Shown here: positions 11,657 to 25,675 of the stretch, piece after piece
Layout of the letters: every line of letters starts with the position of its first letter
Position numbering within the stretch: position 1 is the stretch's first letter
NCBI GenBank assembly: GCA_023078555.1
Contig: CM041199.1
Span: forward strand, 6,825,315-6,889,314
Source of the DNA: Ulva prolifera
Taxonomy: Eukaryota; Chlorophyta; Ulvophyceae; Ulvales; Ulvaceae
Length of the DNA: 64,000 nucleotides
Direction: 5' to 3'
Program-made: the position numbers and the translations under genes
Notes under the pieces: model-generated
Seen by the model: the letters and a program-made list of their open reading frames with translations, nothing else
Told to the model about the DNA's origin: nothing
The model's database searches: none

Positions 11657-12005
11657 GATGGCGCGGGATATTCCCCAAAAAACATTTTTCACCCGACTTT
11701 CAGTCGGACTGTAGACCACTGCGGTAGCCCCTTGAGCACGAAATCTCAGAGACTGAGCATCAGCCATCACTTGCGCCACAAACAGCTGCACATAGCATCG
11801 ATGATGCACTTATGCGCTTGTGGCATGTGCATATTGCTTTAAACTCACGCTAAAACGCGCGCTGAACAGCTGCACACCACTTGGAAACTGCTCCATGTGG
11901 ACCTGCAACTATTTGGAGTATGGGTGTGTCGATGAGCAGGCACCGGGAGATCATCGAGACGAGCCACCTTGCCGCCACTGGATGTGTGATGGTCACCTAG
12001 ATGGT
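11657..12005. other. Intergenic, nothing recognised
   Basis: No coding frame with recognisable content, RNA gene or element end is visible. Confidence 0.5.
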
Positions 12006-12572
12006 CACCAGACCTGCCGACTCCACATGGCGACACCTGCTGCACATGTACTACAAACATCAAGTCGGTGGGGAAGGTAGCACCATATATAGGTCTCCCG
12101 CACATGACACAAACAGGAGCACCACCCACACAAACCACCGCCGTCTCGAGATCTGCACACGCAACAGTGTTCCGATGCTGCTACTCAACAACATGACCCG
12201 CGCATGTCGGCACTAAAATCCACATCAGAACATGCAACCTCGAACTTACATCCGCAAGTATGTTTGCCCCCGACCCCCACCACTTCGTGGCTCCATCCCA
12301 ATGAAGCCACATGCATGCGCAGCCAGAGCGGCCAACACGCAAACACACCATCGCCCGGCCATAGACGGGCATAAACAACGGCAGGAGCCTCCAGCCACCA
12401 CACCCAAATCCCACTCTCATCTCTGCAGACCCGCCGCAATGCATGGCCATACCTGCGCGGCTCACAGCACACCCATGCTCCCACAGCGCAACATGCCATG
12501 TTCAATGGCTATTCCTTACCGCGTCAGCGGACTGCCACAGGCAGCTCATCCCGGCGATGCAGGAACCCGCAA
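12006..12572 (+). repeat. Dispersed repeat R3, copy 1
   Basis: This stretch matches 61692-62652 over most of its length with scattered substitutions and small indels. Copy 2 additionally holds TRIM-2. No protein product is evident, so it is an old segmental duplication or an undefined element. Confidence 0.75.
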
Positions 12573-13269
12573 AGTCGCCCAGCAGACAGAGACACAGAGT
12601 CGCGCAGCAGTGGTCTCCAGATCTAGATTGGCAGGCAAAGCAGGGTGGCCCGCTGCGCAGGCCAAGTAGCCACTGGACATTGAGCGCTGGTTGGATGGGA
12701 CGTGATGTGCCACCAGCGGGGCAGCTTCCTGCTCCTCGCGGTCCGTCCAGCGGCACCACACCATGGAAAGATCACGCATCGCATTCCCAAGGAATAGCCG
12801 CCTGGAAACAGCGGCTAACCCCTCAGCCATGTCAATGTAACTGTGAAGGAATGCAAGCGGTGCAGGTTCAATCTGTCCGTACAAGACGTAACTAAGTCTC
12901 ACGCATCAGCGAGACCAAGGTGATCACAAATTCCCCGTCGAAAGCGCGGCCCTCTCTGCTTGCGCCTTTCAGCAGGCGATGCCGTGGCGCCATCGCATGT
13001 CATCGCGGCACAAACACTAGACCCAGCAAGCGTGTGAGAAACACACACGTCATCGATCATCGACGTGTCGCAAAATAATGCAAGTATCTTGCAGTCTTGC
13101 TCGCCCGTGTGAGGCAGGTGGACGGCAGATGGAGGCCTGCCCCAAATGGTGGCCGACCTCTGCGACTACGGCTGTGCTCGTGCAAGGTTTCCCCTTTTCC
13201 CTTGCAGTGGGTTTGCTGAGAGACCAAACGCGCCTGCAAGGGTCGCCCCTCATCCGGTGTGGCATCGGA
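12573..13269. other. Intergenic, nothing recognised
   Basis: ORFs here are short and overlap on both strands. I see no domain, splice pattern or repeat end. Confidence 0.5.
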
Positions 13270-13980
13270 ATAGGCCGGTGTGGGCGGGGTTCGGGGCACA
13301 GCCCCGAGGGGGGTCCGGGGCGCAGCCCCGGTGTGGGCGGGGTCCGGGGCGCAGCCCCGGGGGGGGTCCGGGGCGCAGCCCCTGTGTGGGCGAGGTCCGG
13401 GGCGCAGCCCGGTGTGGGCGGGGTTCGGGGCGCAGCCCCGATGTGGCGAGCTGTGTGTGCGAGCGGCCGGGCTGTGCCCGGCAGCGGCTGCGGCACAGCG
13501 AGAGAGTGAACGTACTGTTGTCACGGCGAGCTGTGCGCGGCGAGCGCCCGGGCGCAGCCCGGCGGCGGCTGCAGCACAGCGAGCGAGTGAGGCTCTCGTG
13601 TCTGTGCTCTGGTCTCATGGCGAGGCGAGCGCAGCGAGTGGCGGGCGATGCTCTGGTGCGGTGTCCCTGGCGAGCACAGCGAAGTGCCGGGCTGTGCCCG
13701 GCAGCGGCTGCGGCACAGCGAGGGTGCTGCTGTGGTCTTATGGCGAGCTGTGTGCTGCGAGTGGCCGGGCTGTGCCCGGCCGCGGCCGCGGCACAGCGAG
13801 CGAGTGAATGTGCTGTTGTGTCACGGCGAGCCGTGCGCAGCGAGTTGCCGGGCTGTGCGTCCCTTCGTGGTGCGCGTTTTGCGGGGGGATGGGCCCGCCG
13901 CCCTTTTGCGGGGGTCGAACCCACGGCGCTTTGGGGGCCCGGGGCGCCGCCCCGGGGCTGCGGGGGCTCGACCACCACCG
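13270..13980. repeat. GC-rich hairpin array 1
   Basis: From 13273 to 13445 a unit of roughly 28-35 bp repeats about five times around GGTCCGGGGCGCAGCCCCG, in which GGGGC and GCCCC pair around GCA. From 13445 a longer unit repeats around a GCCGGGCTGTGCCCGGC core and a GCACAGCGAGC tail. The block ends in CGTGGTGCGCG and a GGGTTCGA-containing segment that recurs at array 3. ORFs run through it in several frames on both strands, as expected for GC-rich DNA poor in stops; they are not credible genes. Confidence 0.8.
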
Positions 13981-14115
13981 CGGCAGCAACAGTGTCTACG
14001 ACTCTGGCCGCAGCCCACCGTCATGGCTCCAGCCGCACAGCTGGCATGCAACAAATACGGTGTTACAGAGAGCGCAACCGCTACACAATGCCCATTAGGT
14101 TCACGGTTCTTCATG

Positions 14116-16881
14116 TTAACTATCCATGACGTCCGTCAGCTCGACGCCAGTGCCGCACAACAGTGTCGCCAACTTCCCCTTCTCATCAAACAACCTCGAC
14201 ACAGCCAACACCCGTAGATGCGGCAGCTCCGGCACAACAAGCGACAACGAGGCCGCATCTCTGACACCAAACACAACCAACGTGTTTAGGCAAAGGGGGC
14301 TCAGTGCACTCAGATACACGCTTGCGTGGAGAGCGTCGTAGCCCACCAGCGACACCTTCTCGACCGACGGTGGCATGGCCATCGAAACCTCCCCCCCCAC
14401 ACGCGCTAACCAGGTGTCAAATACTGTCATTGAGGTCAATGCCGTCAAAGACTGCAACGCATCTATCTCACACTGACCAACGGGAATAGAGGACTCACAC
14501 AGTTGCAGCTCCTGTAGGCTGCGCAAGCGAAATGCTTTCAACGCATGCCGCATCGTGTTGCTGTAATTATACGATGCGCCACTGCGCAGGCGCAACGAGC
14601 GCAGCTGGCACAGATGCTCAGAATACTCCGCCACGGGCTGCAACAACCCAAAGTCGCCGTCGCAATGAATCTGTATACTACGGACATGAGGGAACAGCGG
14701 CACAAACTCGCTCAGAATCCATGGGGGCTGCATTCTAGGCACATACAAGTCAACGGTGAACTCGTGCAGGTGCGTCGCCCCCACCGCCGCCGGAACCAGC
14801 TGTTCACTCCCGCCACCCAAGACACAGATGGGCAGGTGCAGCGCCTGAAGCTGCGTCAAGTTGCAGAATGTTGGAATCACCGGGTCTGGCCCCACCTGAT
14901 ACACCGGCCAAGAAGGAGGGGCACATACATGCAGCTTTGTCACGCTATGCAGGCTCATCACCACCCGTCTCAGCGCGTACAATTGCATACCACCAGCCCC
15001 AACGTACGTCAACTGCTTGAGCGCGGTCAGTCCACGCAGCGAACGTACAGCATCAACTTCCGCCTCATACTGCTTGACCCAGCCCCAAGACGTCAGCAGC
15101 TGATCCTCGTGCACTTCTAGACCCGTCATGCCCCCAAGCGCATTGCTCCGGACCCCACCACTCCACCTCTGCGGAACACGCGGGCCAGACATGGATGATT
15201 CCCAGCAATGCCCCCACCGCAGCCCAGGCAAATGCATGTCCAGGCGTGTCAGTTGTGTCAGCCGCCCCAGGGCATCGATCAATGTCTCCGGATGCGTTGC
15301 CACCTGCATACACCCACGCACGTGTTGCACTACCATCACTCAAGGACCATGCGCAATGCATTACTACTTTGCAGCATGCCGTGTGCACCCTCACACTCTG
15401 TAGCGAACGCTCAGACGCACGCACCTGCACGTTGGAGTACCCTAGCTCGAGATGTCGAAGGTCTTGCGCAGCTTGCAGCGTACGTAGCATGCTCACGACG
15501 CCGTCGCAGAAGCAGCCATGCATGTCTGTCCAGCGCCGCAGGTGGTCGGCGGTGCCGAACCGAAGCTCCGTCAGGCGTGGCAAGGCCGTCAGGCACCGCG
15601 CGAGCACCGCGGGCGGCCCGTCGACGGTCGGGGTGATGTTGACGGTACGCAGCATGCGCAGCACCCGCAGCCCCGGGCACCTTGAGACGCCGCGTACGAG
15701 GCCGCGCAGCGTCGGCAGCCTCAGGCGGTTGTCACTCACGTTGAGACTCTCCAGGAGCCGCAGCGTGGGCAGGGCAGCGGAGAGCGCCGCCACGACCGGT
15801 GATGACAGTCCACAGCTGCTGAGATCAAGGGCCGTCATCAGTGGGAGGCCGGCGAGCACTGCAGCCACAAGCCTTGGGATGCGGGGCCCCGTCTCACCAG
15901 CGAGGCACAGCTCCCGCAGACCGCGCAGCGAAGCCACGGCGTGGAGCGTTGGCAGCATCATGGACATGTGGACACGTGACACGCGGAAATACTGATGGCG
16001 GTCGATTGATGGATTGTGGGCGCGAAGAGCGGACTTGTGGAAGAGGGGCGGGAGGCGGAGCAGACAGTGCCGCAAGGGGACCCGCGACATCGTTGCGACG
16101 AGAAGGTGCTCCGGCAACGCTAGTACTCTCTGCACAGCCACGTCCATCACGGTGTTGTACGATGGCCGATACAGTGCATAAGAAGGCGAGTCCGGGAGGG
16201 GTCGTGCACCTTCCAATGGTGCGCGATACAAGCTGCCTCCGCGGGTTGCAGAAGCAGCGCAAGCTGCTCGCAAGCCCGCGCCACGCCAACCTCGTCGACC
16301 AACACATCCGCGGCCTGCAGTCACGCCAGCGTAACGCACTCAGGCGACAGACGCTTTGGCCATGGAGGGCACTTGCAAACGCAATCCCAACAGCTACAGG
16401 ACACTACAGCATACAATGGACGTGTATACATGCGGGTCTGTGGGGCACACCTTCAAAACTGTACACACAGAAGGCGCATCGAGCAGAGGCAGGCGTCTGG
16501 ACTCGGGCTCGTTGCCCGTGGTAACACTGTGGACCTGCAGGAGCCGGTGAAGGGCGCAGAGAAGACGTCATTCCAGGTGTTCGGCTCGCCCAGCGATCAA
16601 CAGATACGACAACCGCCCAGAGAACCACGACCGAGCAGTACGCAGCTGTAAAGAACAGGCACCTGGGACATCCACAGCAGCATGGCGTCTTCGTCCAGCG
16701 GTACCTGTGCTTCTTCGCCAACTTCGGCGTTTTCGAGCAAGCCTTGCAGCAACGTACTCCGGGAGATGCACCGTCGCTCACAGGGGCGCGTTTCTCCGTT
16801 GCGAAGATACATTTCACAGTCATCGACGGCAAATCGAAGCACCGCCACAGGTGGGCTGCTATCTGCGACTGCCTGGAACAT
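14116..16881 (-). CDS. BTB/Skp1-like and leucine-rich-repeat protein, four exons
   Basis: Exons read as 16881-16663, 16314-16210, 16129-15425 and 15303-14116. The introns are 348, 80 and 121 bp, all GT-AG and all phase 0, giving about 738 residues. Residues 1-108 resemble a BTB/Skp1 fold (ISRSTLLQGLLE, VPLDEDAMLLWM, AADVLVDEV). A short LPEHLLVATMSRV segment next resembles the BACK or F-box region. The remainder is a series of leucine-rich repeats (for example LRLLESLNVSDNRL). Proteins of this build usually recruit substrates to a cullin-RING ubiquitin ligase; that role is inferred from domains. No stops or frame shifts are needed, so it looks functional. It is the clearest non-mobile gene in the window. 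The exact start is uncertain. Confidence 0.75.
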
Positions 16882-17542
16882 TTCCGCCTGCTCTGTTCAC
16901 TGGTCAAGCAAAAATCGAGGGATCGAGCTTAATAGGTGCCAACGAAACGCCACTCTCGAATGCCTCAACTTTTGCGTCAACGTCGCCTGCGCCGTGCGGT
17001 TCCGTGCGATGTACGTGCAACGTTACCGGCGAGTGGCACAGGCGTGGCTTGGGGACCAGCGCAGCTGCACGCAACGCCACATGCAGCTCAGTGTTTTCAC
17101 GTTTCATCCATTCGAAATCTTGCAACATTGTCTTGCGCCTGCTGTACCGGTACGCATCTCCGCAGTGTCGCCTAGCGATGCAGCTCCGAGCTGCCGTTGC
17201 AATGCGGGCATCAGCGTGCAAAAGTAACATCAATATGCATATAAAGCTTGCAAAATGCAGCTATAGACACATTACAAAATACTTCCGACGTTTTCGTGCT
17301 GCGATCACGTTCACCAGGCACCAGTACCGTGCTGCACAGCTGTACCTCGCGACTGCGCGAACCAGACGCGACTTGCGCGAATAAGGCGCGACCTGCGTGC
17401 CTCAAACACGTTATACACGCTCGCAGCATGAGTTTGAGCCCTCCGTGGGTACCCGCTGCTGCTGCAGCAACTCTGCGCAGACAGACGGCATCACCGCACT
17501 GCCACACCTGCCATGGGCGCCTCGCTGATACCTTTACGACAG
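16882..17542. other. Upstream of the BTB/LRR gene, nothing recognised
   Basis: This includes the likely promoter of the minus-strand gene. I could not pick out a defined promoter element, and the ORFs present are short and lack domains. Confidence 0.4.
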
Positions 17543-17775
17543 CACTGCAGGAGACTCCTCGCGGTTTCAGAATGGCAGTAAGACGTGTTACTGGCTTTCT
17601 TGCTACGTGTGGAGCCGCTGGTTGCTATTCCCTTGAAATATGGCGCATTGGAACTCAATGCGCAATATAGACAGAAGAGAACGAGACACCAGCGCGTTCA
17701 CGAACGGTCACTTTGGCAGGGACCATGGGGAACTGTATGGCTATGGCTGCAGCAAAAGCAGGCTCCGGAGGCCCG

Positions 17776-18523
17776 TGTTGTGAAAGTGCCTCGTAGCGCA
17801 CAAGGCAGGTGCACATGCGAATGCACGCACGGGGTGACACGTGGCAGTCACCAGCCCGCGAATGAGAAGACACATTCCAGCTCTCTGTATAGGTCGAACA
17901 AGGTCATGGTTCCAGTATCTGACTCAGATACTGACCATGCAGGTGTGAACCCAGATCTCAGGCGTCATGTGCTAAGTACTCCGCACACATACTTAACATT
18001 TCGCCCAACTTAACTTACGGTATGACGCTTCCACTCGCGCTTGCATTCGAACAGGTATCGGTGAGTAACCACGATCACATGGGCCCATCATCACGTAAGC
18101 ACCACATGACGCCTGTGATCGCTCTAACATGACCTCTCGTGTGCACAACTTCCCACAGGACATTCCAAACACTCGACGCGCTCCGAGAGAACTTCCACAT
18201 GTGCCTCATGAGCTCGCACACGCTCGCTCCCGTGAAGGGGGGAGGTGTTGTGAAAGTGCCTCGTAGCGCACAAGGCAGGTGCACATGCGAATGCACGCAC
18301 GGGGTGACACGTGGCAGTCACCAGCCCGCGAATGAGAAGACACATTCCAGCTCTCTGTATAGGTCGAACAAGGTCATGGTTCAAGTATCTGACTCAGATA
18401 CTGACCATGCAGGTGTGAACCCAGATCTCAGGCGTCATGTGCTAAGTACTCCGCACACATACTTAACATTTCGCCCAACTTAACTTACGGTATGACGCTT
18501 CCACTCGCGCTTGCATTCGAACA
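17776..18523 (+). mobile_element. TRIM-1, non-autonomous LTR retrotransposon
   Basis: Two 278-bp LTRs (17776-18053 and 18246-18523), TG to CA and differing at one base, flank 192 bp without coding capacity. The target duplication GCCCG lies at 17771-17775 and 18524-18528. GGTATCGGTGAG follows the 5' LTR as primer-binding site, and a GAAGGGGGGAGG tract (18234-18245) precedes the 3' LTR. The paralogous locus near 49205-49215 has a single uninterrupted GCCCG and serves as the empty site. Movement must use proteins of another element, possibly the gypsy chromovirus, whose LTR also begins TGTTGTGA. Confidence 0.95.
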
Positions 18524-19063
18524 GCCCGAGAAACAGCGCGACGCACGAGCAAGTGTCTTGTGCTGTAGCCAAATCCTGGACACCTTGCAGCGCAGTGGGC
18601 TAAGCACGATATGGAGGCAGGCTACACATTGCAGGTCGACACTGCTGCCGTTGCGCTGCAGCTGTACCGCTGTCCGGGGTGACCAGGTGACCTGCTGGAG
18701 GTGGAGGAGCTAGCGCTTGACGAAGGCACCTCCTGGGTGCCTACGACCCGTGCGTCTGTAGGAAGGGTCATCCACAGAAACGTGACACCATATCGTGCAG
18801 CTTGCGCTGTGTGTGTGGCTGCCATGTACGCTGCCGGCGTCGCCTGCAGCCGATTGGCTGCAGTCCTTGACAACACGGCAACGCTCGAGGATGTCTGAGA
18901 AACCATGCAGCGGATGACGTGATAGCGAGGATCATGTCTATGATGTTGTGGTGCGTTCCGCTCACTTTAAAACCGCAGCGCGGGCCTGCAGCGACCTGAA
19001 TCACCGTCCGTGACGCCGTATGCGACACGGAGAGCGTTGTGAGTTGCGTACAAGTGACACAGT

Positions 19064-19384
19064 ATGGCCCTGCCCGGTAACGGCTGGGCAGGCTTGATTC
19101 TGCCCGCTATTGTTTTCTTGTTTGTATGGTGTCATTTGCTGGCTTTCTCCGTGCTGGGGTACCTCCTTGTGAGCAGGTGTGCTACCTCCGGGGCGCATGT
19201 CGATGCGTGCCCAATCCCAAGGTGTTGCCGATTCGCAGCGTCGTATGTACATGTACCGACACATCGTTGGCTGTGAATCCCTGTTCCTGTCATGCAGGTC
19301 CGTAGCAAGTGGCCGCGCCAAGGCTCTCCGCACGATAAAGCCACCGTCGAGGTCCGGAGCCCACTAGCTCTCCTCCTGTATTAA
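19064..19384 (+). CDS. Small two-exon membrane protein, copy 1
   Basis: Exon 1 is 19064-19168 and exon 2 is 19298-19384, with a GT(GAGC)...(TGC)AG intron of 129 bp in phase 0, giving 63 residues. Exon 1 starts MALPGNGWAG and contains one strongly hydrophobic segment (residues 11-35). Exon 2 is basic at first. The same structure recurs at 49756 and, diverged, at 24363. Between the first and third copies most changes in exon 1 are silent. No family is recognised. It could be a host gene caught in duplications or a product of an uncharacterised element. Confidence 0.5.
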
Positions 19385-19811
19385 AGTCTGCTGGCGACAA
19401 AACTCACTTGATGCCGTCTGATGTCCCCGAGTGCAAACCAGCACGTCATAAGGTTGCTGGCACTTGATGTGTTGAGTCCACATTTGGCGAGTGCACATTT
19501 GGCGTGGCAGCTGAACGTCCAGGTTGGTGGCCTTGCCTCTGGCAAGTAACCCAGTTTGTTAGATACATGACAAGGACTTGCTATTGAACACTGTATCGGT
19601 GTTACCGTGGACCAACAATGCGGAGAGTTGCGAAAGGTGAACTACACAAGCACAGCCGCGTGCTTACGTATGTTCCACACACTAGGCCTAATGCCTGTGA
19701 CATACTCTTCCCTGGACATCATACACAAATGCGTGTTCGGATCCGTGTGTCCACATCCTTTTGTTATGTCCGGTGTGTGAGCCTCTCAAGGCCGTCACAC
19801 ATGCTAGCTTC

Positions 19812-21078
19812 ATTCCCCCTGACTTGGTATCTAGAAACACATTAAACACGATATGAAATAGTCAACGCAGTCAACACCCGCCTCTCATGAGCCGGAAATC
19901 GGGAATTTTCGGCTAGATCCGGATAAGACAATTGAACATTTAGGGATGTCTACAACTGGACGCACTTCAGTCGAGCTGCCCAATGTTTGACATAAATTTG
20001 ATGCCAATGAAGCGAGAACGCATCATCATAGCGCTATATTTGTAGTCTTGCATGATTTGTGATGGGTTCACATGAGCAGCATTCATTGATGGCACTGCTA
20101 TGACTGGCTGCTCGGATGTGTCCAATCATAAGATCACAACAGGACTCCACAATGCAATCCGGTGGGTCCAAAGCCTCATGATTAATAGTTTGCAGTTGCT
20201 TCTTTATATACATATGTGTGTCTAATCAATTGTGTCTGATCACGATTGCGATGGAATTACGAATGTCCAAGATAATAAATGCACTAAGAGACACCAGATA
20301 CATTGATTCTTGATCGATTGCTGCCCTCTCATGGTCGTGCGTAGCCTCATAGACTGCTGATGACACGAATACTTGCCGCAGCCACGAGCCTGAACCAACA
20401 AATCTATTGCGAAAGACTTATTTGAAACATAATGGATTTTTGCACTGCATTCCTGATGTCTTTGTCTGTTCGCCAGCCGATTGAGCCATGTACTCGCTCG
20501 TGCTAGCTCGTTGACGAGACCATGAGCAATACTTGCACGCCTTGACATACCGCTCTGTAGACAGCGTACACACATGCGTGTCCGGAGCCGCGTGTCCAGA
20601 TCCTTCCGTTGGGGCTGGGTCTGTCAAGGCCTCTTTAGGCCGTGACACATACTAGCTTTCAGATGTTTCTAGATACTAAGTCACATTTCAACACTTGCTG
20701 CACTCCACGATTTCCGATAGCTCCTTGCTTTGGCGAGCAACGACAGCCCTCAGATGATTCCATATTTCACAAAACAACAATAGCCCTCCGATGAGTGCAT
20801 ACTGCACGAATATCGACGATGCCGGAAAGCCAATATCGCCGCAAACTTTGTGGTACCTGTAGTTTCAATGTAGGTGCCAGCTACCAGAGTCGCATTGAAA
20901 TTTTTTGCCATGCGAAATGTAAATATAAGTAACGCGTTTGAAACGTTTCTTTTAAAGGGGTGCCACAGTCCATATTGCTCATAATGGCGGAGAGTATAGG
21001 CTTGGGTACGCCTTGTGGCTAGGGGTGTAGTGATCACCTACGTATCGGTGGCAAACCTATATCAAGTTCCGGGCGGAT
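19812..21078. other. AT-richer intergenic DNA, nothing recognised
   Basis: No credible gene is seen. Bases 20570-20660 resemble the R1 end (an ACACACATGCGTGTCCGG segment, then a CTAGCTTTC), suggesting a decayed relative. Confidence 0.5.
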
Positions 21079-21124
21079 CGTGACAGCTTTTGTTCTCATC
21101 ATGCAGTGATGAGGGATTCTATCG
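21079..21124 (+). repeat. 45-bp junction sequence, copy 1
   Basis: GTGACAGCTTTTG followed by GAGGGATTCTATCG recurs at 25623-25668 with about five mismatches. Here it abuts GC-rich array 2; there it abuts element copy A. Confidence 0.7.
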
Positions 21125-22150
21125 TGGTGGTGCGCGGCCGCCGACGTTTTGCCCGGCGGCGCCGCCGAACCCACGACGCTTATGGCGAGCTGTGCGCGGC
21201 GAGGGGCCGGGCGGCGCCCGGCCGCGGCCGCGGCGCAGCGAGCGAGTGCTGCTGTGGTCTTATGGCGAGCTGTGCGCGGCGAGGGGCCGGGCTGTGCCCG
21301 GCCGCGGCTGCGGCGCAGCGAGCGGGTGAGCGGTGTCTCTGGCGAGCTGTGCGCAGCGAGGGGCCGGGCTGTGCCCGGCCGCGGCAGTGTAATCCGTGGT
21401 GGTGCGCGGCCGCCGACGTTTTGCCCGCCGGCGCCGCCGAACCCACAACGCTTATGGCGAGCTGTGCGCGGCGAGGGGCCGGGCGGCGCCCGGCCGCGGC
21501 CGCGGCGCAGCGAGCGAGTGCTGCTGTGGTCTTATGGCGAGCTGTGCGCGGCGAGGGGCCGGGCTGTGCCCGGCCGCGGCTGCGGCGCAGCGAGCGGGGA
21601 GCGGTGTCTCTGGCGAGCTGTGCGCAGCGAGGGGCCGGGCTGTGCCCGGCCGCGGCTGCGGCGCAGCGAGCGGGTGAGCAGTGTCTCTGGCGAGCTGTGC
21701 GCGGCGAGGGGCCGGGCTGTGCGCGGCGAGGGGCCGGGCTGTGCCCGGCCGCGGCTGTGGCACAGCGAGCGGGTGACGCTCTGGTGTGGTGTCACATCGT
21801 TCATTGCGAGGTGTGCGCAGCGAGGGGCCGGCTGCTGTGGTCTTATGGCGAGCCGCGCGCGGCGAGCGGCCGGGCGCAGCCCGGCGGCGGCTGCGGCGTG
21901 GCGAGCGGGTGAGCAGTGTCTCTGGCGAGCTGTGCGCAGCGAGGGGCCGGGCTGTGCCCGGCCGCGGCTGTGGCACAGCGAGCGGGAGAGGCTCTGGTGT
22001 AGTGTCACATTGTTCATTGCGCGGCTGCGGCTTGGCGAGCGGGCGATGCTCAGGTGTAGTGTCTCTGGCGAGCTGAGTGCAGCGAGGTGCCGGGCTGTGC
22101 CCGGCAGCGGCTGTAGCGCAGCGAGCGTGCGCTGTTCTGGTCTCATGGCG
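21121..22150. repeat. GC-rich hairpin array 2
   Basis: Units of about 77 bp centre on the near-palindrome GGCCGGGCTGTGCCCGGCC and end in GCGCAGCGAGCGGG. A higher-order copy is visible: the CGTGGTGGTGCGCGGCC start at about 21122 recurs at 21390 with the following units. ORFs of up to 391 codons cross it but consist only of the translated repeat. Confidence 0.85.
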
Positions 22151-24362
<2,212 letters not shown>

Positions 24363-24745
24363 ATGGCCCTGCCCGGCAACGGCTGGGCAGGATTTGTTCT
24401 TCCTGCTATTGTTTTCTTTTTTGTGTGGTGTCATTTGTTGGCTTTTTCCGTGCTGGGCTACCTACTTGTGAGCGGGTGCGCTACGTCCGGGTCGCATGTC
24501 CACACCAATCCCAGGGCCATGCCGATTCGCGACGTCGTCTGTTCCTGTGCGATACAGCACTTTTTTGGCTGCACATGTCTGTTCCTGGCGTGCAGGTCCC
24601 CGTCAAGCGGCCGCGTGAAGGAGCTCCGCAAGATAAAGCCACCGTCGAGGTACCGGTGTTCACTGTCTTTTCTGCTGTACATAGTCTGCTGGCGACAAAC
24701 CTATTCCATCTCCTGCTCGTTCAAGTTCAATTCATGACGATTTAA
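24363..24745 (+). CDS. Small two-exon membrane protein, diverged copy
   Basis: Exon 1 is 24363-24467 (MALPGNGWAG, then the hydrophobic segment) and exon 2 is 24596-24745, giving 84 residues. Splice positions and phase match the copies at 19064 and 49756. Exon 2 is longer and ends in a second hydrophobic stretch. Differences from the other copies fall mostly at third positions in exon 1, which suggests past selection on the protein. Function is unknown. Confidence 0.5.
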
Positions 24746-25622
24746 AATTGCGTGCATATGACTTCTATCTAGTTGCGAGCATGTTGTGTCCACTCATAGA
24801 GGCAATCCGTGGTGCACATTTGGCGTCGTTGCTGACGTTTGAAGTCTTTACAAAAGAGCGAACAGGAGAAAACAAACACTGAAACCGAATCTCACCCGAA
24901 TCAACTGCAACATACACTCGCACTCACACGAACACTACAACCGCACTCACAACTCAGTCCGGCAGGATCGCGTCCTCCAGGCCCGCATCATATCGCAACC
25001 CTTGCTCCCGAGAGATGACAAGCCCAGACTTCCGATACATATCCGCATTGCCGCGCTGCAATGACACCGACAACACCCGCAGCGTTCACTGGACAAACGC
25101 GCCTTTGGAGATGCTGACCGTCTGAAGTCGGTCGCCGTGCCTCCGCCGAGTGTCCTAGCGAACCTGTCAGGTGCATAATAAGTATTTGTTGTATCCCGGA
25201 GTTTGCAATAGCTCTTGGCGAGCAATGGCAAAGTGTGGAGAAACGACCGCACATTGACCGTTGATAAATTGTTGATGCATGTTGACTGCACAGAGAACGG
25301 GGCTGCATATCCACATATGCAACGCTGCGAAGAATCCTGGCCCTATACAACGAAAGCAACAGCGCCGCAGCGCAGTAATAACAATAGTTGCAACGTTGAG
25401 TGCACACGACATTGCCAAGGGTAGGATGCCACATTCCGTATCATATCCTCTAGTATGTGCGGCGAGTTTTCATTGCACAGTGATGCTATGCCATGTGCTG
25501 GCCTACTTTACATTTAGTGCTCACAGTGCCCGAGGGTACAAATTTGGCAACGTATTGTGGCAAGGGGTGCATTAGGATTCTGGTATGCATGGACCCATTG
25601 GCGCGGTCTTCCTTGTGTTGGC
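24746..25622. other. Intergenic, nothing recognised
   Basis: ORFs are short with no domain content, and no element ends are seen. Confidence 0.45.
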
Positions 25623-25675
25623 CGTGACAGCTTTTGCTCTGAGCGTGCAGTGACGAGGGATTCTATCGCCGTGTT

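Larger units (their letters stand above)
17543..19811 (+). repeat. Segmental duplication R1, copy 1
   Basis: It is nearly identical to 48982-50498 once TRIM-1 (17776-18523) is removed. It carries the small membrane-protein gene at 19064-19384. The match ends at CTAGCTTC (19804-19811); in the other copy, tyrosine-recombinase element B begins at that point. Confidence 0.9.

Noticed and set aside
13905..13960. tRNA or tRNA-derived SINE with GGGTTCGACC in the GC arrays
   Set aside because: Only a T-arm-like hairpin is present; no acceptor, D or anticodon arms fit.
21121..22150. CRISPR-like array
   Set aside because: Repeats are long, GC-rich and degenerate without unique spacers, and the genome is eukaryotic.
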